Below are positions 59,394 through 64,000 of a stretch of 64,000 nt of DNA, one piece after another. Each line of letters starts with the position of its first letter. Position 1 is the stretch's first letter. The notes below the pieces were generated by a model that was not told where the DNA came from, did not search any database, and saw only the letters and a program-made list of their open reading frames with translations. This stretch comes from JACOMY01 sp046233115. GTDB taxonomy: Bacteria; Pseudomonadota; Alphaproteobacteria; Kiloniellales; JACOMY01. The position numbers and the translations under genes are program-made. The stretch covers positions 1-64,000 of the forward strand of contig JBJXHM010000007.1 of NCBI GenBank assembly GCA_046233115.1, given 5' to 3'.

Positions 59394-60391
59394 GACCCCA
59401 GCCCCGTCGTCAGCAGGATCTTGCCGAGCGCACCGCCGCTGCGGATCAGCTCCAGCGCCTCGATTGCCTGGTCCAGCGGTAGAACCTGGCTCACATGCGG
59501 GGTGAGGCGCCCCTCCAGCGCATGGCCGAAGATCTCGGCTTGGGCCTCGGCCATCCACTCCGGATGGCGGTCGCGGTAGTCCGACCACTGCAGGCCGGAG
59601 ACGGCGATGTTTTTCACCAGCAGGTAGTTGGCGCGGATCGCGGGGATGCCGCCGGCGGCGAAGCCGACCACAACCAGACGGCCACGCCAGGCCAGCGCCC
59701 TCAGCGCCGCCTCGGTGACGGCGCCGCCCAGCGGGTCGATGACGATGTCCACGCCGGCGCCGCCGGTGGCCTCCTTCACCGCCTCGCGCAGGCTATCGCG
59801 CAGCGGCTCAGCGCCGAGGTCGATCACCGCGTCGGCACCGAAGCTGCGCGCCAGCGCCTGTTTCTCGGCACCGCGTGCGCCGGCCAGCACCTCGGCGGCC
59901 CCCATGGCCTTGGCCAGCTGCACCGCCGCCATGCCGACGCCGCCGTTGGCACCCAGCACCAGGACTCGCTCGCCGGGGCGGAAGCCGCCGCGGTCGGTCA
60001 GCGCGAACCAGGCGGTCTGGTAGACCAGGCCCAGGGCGGTCGCCGTCTCGTAGGAGATGCCGTCCGGGATCGGCAGGGCCAGCGGCAGGGGACAGGCGAT
60101 GCGCTCGGCGAAGCAGCCGTATTCGCTCTGCACCAGCACCCGCCGGCCCAGCAGGCCCTGCTCCACGCTCTCGCCCAGGCCGATCACCCGGCCGGCGGCG
60201 GCCTTGCCGGGCACGAAGGGTAGCGGCGGCTTCACCTGATAGTTTCCCTCCATCACCAGGATGTCGGGGAAGTTCACGTCGCAGCAGGCGACCTCGACCA
60301 GGACCTCGCCGGGACCCGGCGTCGGATCGGGGACCTCGGCCGGGCGGTGCGTCTCTAGCGGGCCGTAGGCGGCGACCTGGATCGCCCTCAT
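59390..60391 (-). CDS. NADPH:quinone oxidoreductase-like zinc-independent MDR protein
   Basis: 333 aa medium-chain dehydrogenase/reductase. Catalytic-fold N-terminus (GEVLVEVACCDVNFPDILVM, FVPGKAAAGRVIGLGESV), Rossmann motif VLVLGANGGVGMAAVQLAKA and VDIVIDPLGGAVTEAALRAL. The structural zinc cysteines are lacking, as in the QOR group. Members reduce quinones or acryloyl/crotonyl-type double bonds with NADPH. Second reductase candidate in the operon beside the PRISE SDR. Start: ATG at 60391 (overlap ATGA with the CoA transferase stop). Confidence 0.87.
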   Translation of the reverse strand: MRAIQVAAYGPLETHRPAEVPDPTPGPGEVLVEVACCDVNFPDILVMEGNYQVKPPLPFVPGKAAAGRVIGLGESVEQGLLGRRVLVQSEYGCFAERIACPLPLALPIPDGISYETATALGLVYQTAWFALTDRGGFRPGERVLVLGANGGVGMAAVQLAKAMGAAEVLAGARGAEKQALARSFGADAVIDLGAEPLRDSLREAVKEATGGAGVDIVIDPLGGAVTEAALRALAWRGRLVVVGFAAGGIPAIRANYLLVKNIAVSGLQWSDYRDRHPEWMAEAQAEIFGHALEGRLTPHVSQVLPLDQAIEALELIRSGGALGKILLTTGLGS

Positions 60392-61503
60392 CCCAGCAGC
60401 TCCTCGCCGTCGGCGTTCAGGGCCGGTGCGGTCCTGAGTTCGCCGTCGCCGCGGTAGACCGGGGCCAGCGGCATCGGCAGCGCGGTCATGGTGGCGCCCG
60501 CCTCGTTCGCCACCTTGTCGGCGAAGAGGCCTCGGGCGGCGAAGTGTGGGTCCTGGAAGGCCTGTTCCGTGGTCTTCACGATGGAGCAGCAGCAGTCGGC
60601 CTCGGCCAGCAGCGGCTCCCACTCCGCTGCGGTCTTGCCGGCGACCAGGGCCGCCACCGCCTGCGCGGTGCCCTTGGGGTCCTTCTCGTCGTCGCGCCAG
60701 GTCTCGGGCAGCGCGATCATGGCGCAGAAGGCGGCCCAGAACTTGTCCTCCAACGGGGCTGCGGCCATCAACAGACCGTCCTTGGTGGGATAGAGCTGGT
60801 AGCGCGGGGTGCGGCCGGTCACCAGGCCTTCGGCGTTCTTCGGCCAGGCGCCGACCGATTGGCCCTCGGCTTGGGCCCAGTACTGGAAGGTGAAGAGGCC
60901 GTCGGTCATGGCGATGTCGAGGAAGGTGCCCTCACCGGTCCGCTCGCGCGCGATCAGCGCCAGCAGCACGTTCATCACCGCTGGATAGCTGCCGCCGGCA
61001 ATGTCGGCGATCAGGGCCGGCGGCAGCACCGGGTCCTCCACCTTGCCGTGGCTGAGCGACAGCAGCCCGGCGTCGCCGATGTAGTTGAGGTCGTGGCCGG
61101 CGACCAAGCGCTTCGGACCGCTGTGGCCGTAGCCGGTGATCGAACAGTAGATCAGCCGCGGATTGATCGCCTTCACCGCCTCGTAGCCTAGGCCCAGGCG
61201 GTCCATGACGCCGGGGCGGAACTGCTCCAGCAGCACGTCGGCTTCGGCGATCAGCGGGGTCAGCCGCTCGCGCTCGGCCGGATCCTTCAGGTCGATGCCC
61301 AGGCTCTTCTTGCCGCGGTTCAGGATCGCGAAGTTAGCGGCGTCCTGGCCCCAGCGCGGGACGTAGGCGCGCATGTCTTCGCCGCTCGGCCGTTCGATCT
61401 TGATGACCTCGGCCCCGGCCTCGCGCAGGATCAGCCCGGCCATGGGGCCGGGCAGCAGGGTGGTGAAATCCAGGACCTTGATGCCGTCTAGCGGCTTGCT
61501 CAC
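60388..61503 (-). CDS. CaiB/BaiF family CoA transferase
   Basis: 371 aa. KPLDGIKVLDFTTLLPGPMA opens it, then GAEVIKIERPSGEDMRAY, NRGKKSLGIDLKDPAERE, SITGYGHSGPKRLVAGHDLN (with the catalytic Asp of the family near GHDLNY) and FQDPHFAARGLFADKV. Type III CoA transferases or alpha-methylacyl-CoA racemases move CoA between acids or epimerise a branched acyl-CoA. Here it may activate the pathway substrate. GTG start at 61503 overlapping the previous stop (GTGA). Confidence 0.9.
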   Translation of the reverse strand: MSKPLDGIKVLDFTTLLPGPMAGLILREAGAEVIKIERPSGEDMRAYVPRWGQDAANFAILNRGKKSLGIDLKDPAERERLTPLIAEADVLLEQFRPGVMDRLGLGYEAVKAINPRLIYCSITGYGHSGPKRLVAGHDLNYIGDAGLLSLSHGKVEDPVLPPALIADIAGGSYPAVMNVLLALIARERTGEGTFLDIAMTDGLFTFQYWAQAEGQSVGAWPKNAEGLVTGRTPRYQLYPTKDGLLMAAAPLEDKFWAAFCAMIALPETWRDDEKDPKGTAQAVAALVAGKTAAEWEPLLAEADCCCSIVKTTEQAFQDPHFAARGLFADKVANEAGATMTALPMPLAPVYRGDGELRTAPALNADGEELLG

Positions 61504-62141
61504 GTCTTCTTGCTCCTCTGGTGGGCCACGACCGAACGTCTGGCCGGAGCATAGGCCGGCGTGCCGTAGACCTCAAAGAGCGCGCGGGAGCGGAGGTAGT
61601 GCTGCTCCAGGCCGCCGCGCTCGACCCGCTCGATCGGTCCTTCGGCATAGCCCAGGCCCAGACGACAGGTGAGGTCCATGTCCTGGGCCGTGGCCAGGCC
61701 CTCGTCGAGGAAGCGCAGCGCGTCGTTCAGCTTCGGCACCTCCAGCCGGTCGATGATCCGCCCGGCAAGGTCGCGGCAGAGCGCCACCTCGAAACCGGCC
61801 TCGGTGAAGACGGCGGTGGCGGCCTCGATCGCGCTCTCCAGGCTGGCCGGCTGGTGCACCAGCTCGATCAAGTTGCTGGGCTCGCCCTTGCCGTTGCGGT
61901 AGCGCGCGAAGCCCAGGATGTTGGAGCCCTCTTCGCCAGCCTGCTCGCCGGTGTGGACGCCCAGGCACTCTCGGTCCAGCTCAACCAGGACGGCGGTGCG
62001 GGCCGGATCGTGGGTGACCTCCGCGCCGCTGCAGTCGCCGACGTGGATCAGTACCGGGCTGGAGGGCTGGCTGCCGGCGAGGAAGGTGTCGCCCTCCGGA
62101 AAGGAACGTGAGGGGCCTTCGACTTTGATCTCGTAGTTCAT
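61500..62141 (-). CDS. 3-hydroxyacyl-CoA dehydrogenase C-terminal-domain protein
   Basis: 213 aa lacking the NAD-binding Rossmann motif. The first 95 residues (LIHVGDCSGAEVTHDPARTA, VLVELDRECLGVHTGE) are an unassigned domain. The rest (GFEVALCRDLAGRIIDRLEV, LNDALRFLDEGLATAQDMDL, LGLGYAEGPIERVER and YGTPAYAPARR) matches the second half of PaaH-type enzymes. It follows the full-length dehydrogenase after 3 bases and probably forms a complex with it or serves as a binding subunit. ATG at 62141. Confidence 0.82.
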   Translation of the reverse strand: MNYEIKVEGPSRSFPEGDTFLAGSQPSSPVLIHVGDCSGAEVTHDPARTAVLVELDRECLGVHTGEQAGEEGSNILGFARYRNGKGEPSNLIELVHQPASLESAIEAATAVFTEAGFEVALCRDLAGRIIDRLEVPKLNDALRFLDEGLATAQDMDLTCRLGLGYAEGPIERVERGGLEQHYLRSRALFEVYGTPAYAPARRSVVAHQRSKKT

Positions 62142-62144
62142 GGC

Positions 62145-63023
62145 TCAGGCTCCGAAGAGGGCATTGCCCTCGTAGTTGTAGAATCCGCGTCCCGACTTGC
62201 GGCCCAGGTGGCCGGCCGCGACCATGCGGCGGAGCAGCGGCGGCGCCGAGGCGCGCGGGTCGAGGGTGATGGGATAGAAGGCCTCGCAGAGCCGCACCTG
62301 GGTGTCCAGGCCGACCAGGTCGATCAGCTCCAGCGGCCCCATCTTGTAGCCCAGGCCCACCTTGATCGCACGGTCGATGGCGGCGGGCTCGGCCACGCCG
62401 GCCTCGACCGCGCGGATGGCGTCGTTGTTGAAGGGCACCAGCAGCGCGTTCAGGATGAAGCCCGGCTTGTCCTGGGTCTTCACCGGCGTCTGCCCGGCCG
62501 CCTCGGTCCAGGCCCAGGCCGCCTCGAAGGTCTCGGTCGAGGTGTTGATGCCGGGCGACATCTCGATCAGCTTCATGAGCTGCGCCGGCAGGCAGAAGTG
62601 CATGCCGACCACCCGGTCCTCGCGCCCGCAGCCCGATGCGATCTGGGTGATCGAGAGGGTCGAGGTGTTGGAGGCGAAGATCGTCTCCGGCTTGCAGATC
62701 CCATTCAGCGTGGTGAAGAGCGTCTGCTTGACCGAGAGGTCCTCGAAGATCGCCTCGATCACCAGGTCGGCCTCGGCCAGTGCCTCCAGGTCGGTGGTCG
62801 ATACCAGGCGGTCCAGGGTCGCCTGCTTGTCCTCGGCGCTCATCTTGCCGCGCTGGACCGACTTCTCGAAGAAGGCGGCCGACTGCTTGGCGGCGCGCTC
62901 CAGGCCCTCGGCCTGCTGGTCGTAGCAGAGGGTGCGGAAGCCGGCGCGGGCGGCGACGATGGCGATGCCGGCGCCCATGGTGCCGCCGGCACCGCAGACG
63001 GCGACGGTCTTGATGCTGGTCAT
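62145..63023 (-). CDS. 3-hydroxyacyl-CoA (3-hydroxybutyryl-CoA) dehydrogenase
   Basis: 292 aa. NAD motif VAVCGAGGTMGAGIAIVAAR, ADLVIEAIFEDLSVKQTLF, FASNTSTLSITQIAS (catalytic Ser), VVGMHFCLPAQLMKLIEMSP (catalytic His, with FCLPA in place of the common FNP), and KPGFILNALLVPFNNDAIR with the conserved Asn. LGYKMGPLELIDLVGLD follows. Size is that of a monofunctional PaaH/Hbd. It oxidises the 3-hydroxy group of an acyl-CoA. ATG at 63023 overlaps the acyl-CoA dehydrogenase stop (ATGA). Confidence 0.92.
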   Translation of the reverse strand: MTSIKTVAVCGAGGTMGAGIAIVAARAGFRTLCYDQQAEGLERAAKQSAAFFEKSVQRGKMSAEDKQATLDRLVSTTDLEALAEADLVIEAIFEDLSVKQTLFTTLNGICKPETIFASNTSTLSITQIASGCGREDRVVGMHFCLPAQLMKLIEMSPGINTSTETFEAAWAWTEAAGQTPVKTQDKPGFILNALLVPFNNDAIRAVEAGVAEPAAIDRAIKVGLGYKMGPLELIDLVGLDTQVRLCEAFYPITLDPRASAPPLLRRMVAAGHLGRKSGRGFYNYEGNALFGA

Positions 63024-64000
63024 TTCTGCTTGAAGCTCCGTCCGATCAGTTGGCGGTGCACCTGGTTGGTGCCCTCCCAGATTTGCGTGATCTTGGCGTC
63101 GCGCATCAGCCGCTCGACGCGATAGTCGCTGCAGTAGCCATAGCCGCCGTGCATCTGCACCGCCGCCTCGCTCATCCGCATCGCCAGGTCCGAGGCGCGC
63201 AGCTTCAACAGCGACGACTCCATGCCGAAGTCGCGTTCGCCGCCATCGACCAGGCCGGCGACATAGTCCAGCCAGCTCTCGGTCAGCGCCAGGTCACCGG
63301 CCAGGTCGGCCAGCATGAACTGGTTGCCCTGGAAGTCGATGATCTTGCGGCCGGACTGCTGGCGCTCGTTCATGTAGGCGGTCATGTCTGCGAAGGCGGC
63401 GCGGGCGATGCCCATGGCGTGGGCGGCGACGCTGGGCCGGGACTTGTTCAGCGCGGCCAGCAGGATCTTCAGTCCCTCGCCGGGCTGGCCCAGCAGGTTG
63501 GCGCGCGGCACCCGGCAGCGGTTGAAGGCGAGCGCCGCGGTGGAGGAGGCGTGGTGGCCCATCTTCTTCTCCAGCCGCACCACCTCCAGGCCCGGCGTGT
63601 CGCCCTCCAGGACCAGGGCGGAGATCGCGGCCTTGGGCTCCTCGATCTCGCTCCACTTGCCGAACAGCAGGAGGCGGTCGGCCCGGTCGCCGGTGGTGAT
63701 GAAGATCTTGCCGCCCTCGACCACGATCTCGTCGCCGTCGGGGGTGAAGCTGGTCTTCATGCCCGTTGCGTCCGAGCCGGCGTTGGGCTCGGTGATCGCC
63801 AGCGAGGCGAGCCCGCCCTCGGCGATCTTGGGCAGCAGGCGCGCCTTCTGCTCCTCGTTGCCGAAGTCGATCAGCGGCTTGATGCCGTGAAAGTTGGTGG
63901 CGTAGATGATGCCGGTCGAGGCGCAGGCGGCCGAGATCACCATCACGCACTCGAGGTAGAGGCGATAGGAGGCGGCCAAGCCGCCGTAGGCCTCGGGCAC
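63020..64000 (-). CDS. Acyl-CoA dehydrogenase, 5'-truncated by window edge
   Basis: 326 codons are inside the window and the start lies beyond the right edge. Flavin and substrate motifs: SLAITEPNAGSDATGMKTSF, GGKIFITTGDRADRLLLFGK, LGQPGEGLKILLAALNKSRP, MHGGYGYCSDYRVERLMRDA, and ITQIWEGTNQVHRQLIGR with the catalytic Glu of QIxEGT. It introduces a 2,3 double bond into an acyl-CoA. It is the first visible gene of the eight-gene leftward operon and is coupled to the next by ATGA. More operon genes may lie to the right. Confidence 0.92.
   Translation of the reverse strand: MPEAYGGLAASYRLYLECVMVISAACASTGIIYATNFHGIKPLIDFGNEEQKARLLPKIAEGGLASLAITEPNAGSDATGMKTSFTPDGDEIVVEGGKIFITTGDRADRLLLFGKWSEIEEPKAAISALVLEGDTPGLEVVRLEKKMGHHASSTAALAFNRCRVPRANLLGQPGEGLKILLAALNKSRPSVAAHAMGIARAAFADMTAYMNERQQSGRKIIDFQGNQFMLADLAGDLALTESWLDYVAGLVDGGERDFGMESSLLKLRASDLAMRMSEAAVQMHGGYGYCSDYRVERLMRDAKITQIWEGTNQVHRQLIGRSFKQK

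Overview
The window is GC-rich (roughly two-thirds G+C by eye), gene-dense bacterial DNA. I read it as an alphaproteobacterium, most likely of the Rhodospirillales. The reasons are the codon and GC style, the surA-rsmA block, the phnW-phnX phosphonate genes, the AzlC/AzlD pair, the DUF1800/DUF1501 pair and long operons with ATGA stop-start overlaps. No rRNA, tRNA, CRISPR array, transposase or prophage gene was seen. The genus is not determined.

Layout. 1-4564: two adjacent leftward genes for RTX-type calcium-binding repeat proteins, the first cut by the window edge. 4912-8562: phnX and phnW (2-aminoethylphosphonate breakdown), divergent from a glutamine-synthetase-family ligase. 8728-12363: an exported TPR protein, then an XRE regulator with a SulP-STAS anion transporter. 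12513-14219: cobalt-type nitrile hydratase (alpha, beta, accessory). 14365-16507: rsmA and surA. 16880-22993: a 2037-residue RTX repeat protein with a recent internal tandem duplication. 23099-30235: a nitronate-monooxygenase-like enzyme, a methyltransferase coupled to a truncated acyl-CoA-ligase-like protein, pgk, a Tat-exported PhoD phosphatase and azlCD. 30439-35783: a DUF1800/DUF1501 secreted pair and a strongly degenerate ABC exporter-like protein. 35795-42903: LysR with azoreductase and SDR, SRAP with a KpsS-like capsule protein, a GMC oxidoreductase and a lipoprotein.

The most unusual region is 43342-54908. Two divergent operons face each other across a 149-bp gap. Each begins with a stand-alone membrane-anchored periplasmic sensor, followed by a protein in which the same kind of sensor is fused to an MFS transporter fold. 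The left arm ends in a SpoIIE/PP2C phosphatase. The right arm continues into an orphan ABC-type substrate-binding protein and a GNAT protein. An RsbW-like kinase and an RsbV-like STAS protein lie at the far end, and a PAS-adenylate cyclase lies beyond the phosphatase. The four sensors share one exactly spaced motif, G-[IL]-P-[LFI]-x17-P-x4-I-x-I, so they are paralogues. I infer a transporter-like receptor system feeding a partner-switching phosphatase/kinase/antagonist module and possibly cAMP. No sigma factor is in the window, so the output is unknown.

55039-64000 holds a thiolase, a glycosyltransferase and a leftward operon of eight genes, almost all overlapping by 4 bases. The operon includes acyl-CoA dehydrogenase, 3-hydroxyacyl-CoA dehydrogenase, CoA transferase, quinone oxidoreductase, an EthD-like protein, an AroQ-like protein with altered active-site residues and a PRISE-type enone reductase. 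It looks like an uncharacterised CoA-linked catabolic pathway.

Non-coding structure worth attention: two copies of a roughly 80-bp palindromic element with compensatory stem changes, candidate Pho boxes before phnW and phoD, a 24-bp x4 minisatellite on the rsmA stop codon and a 16-bp x3 array behind an RTX gene.
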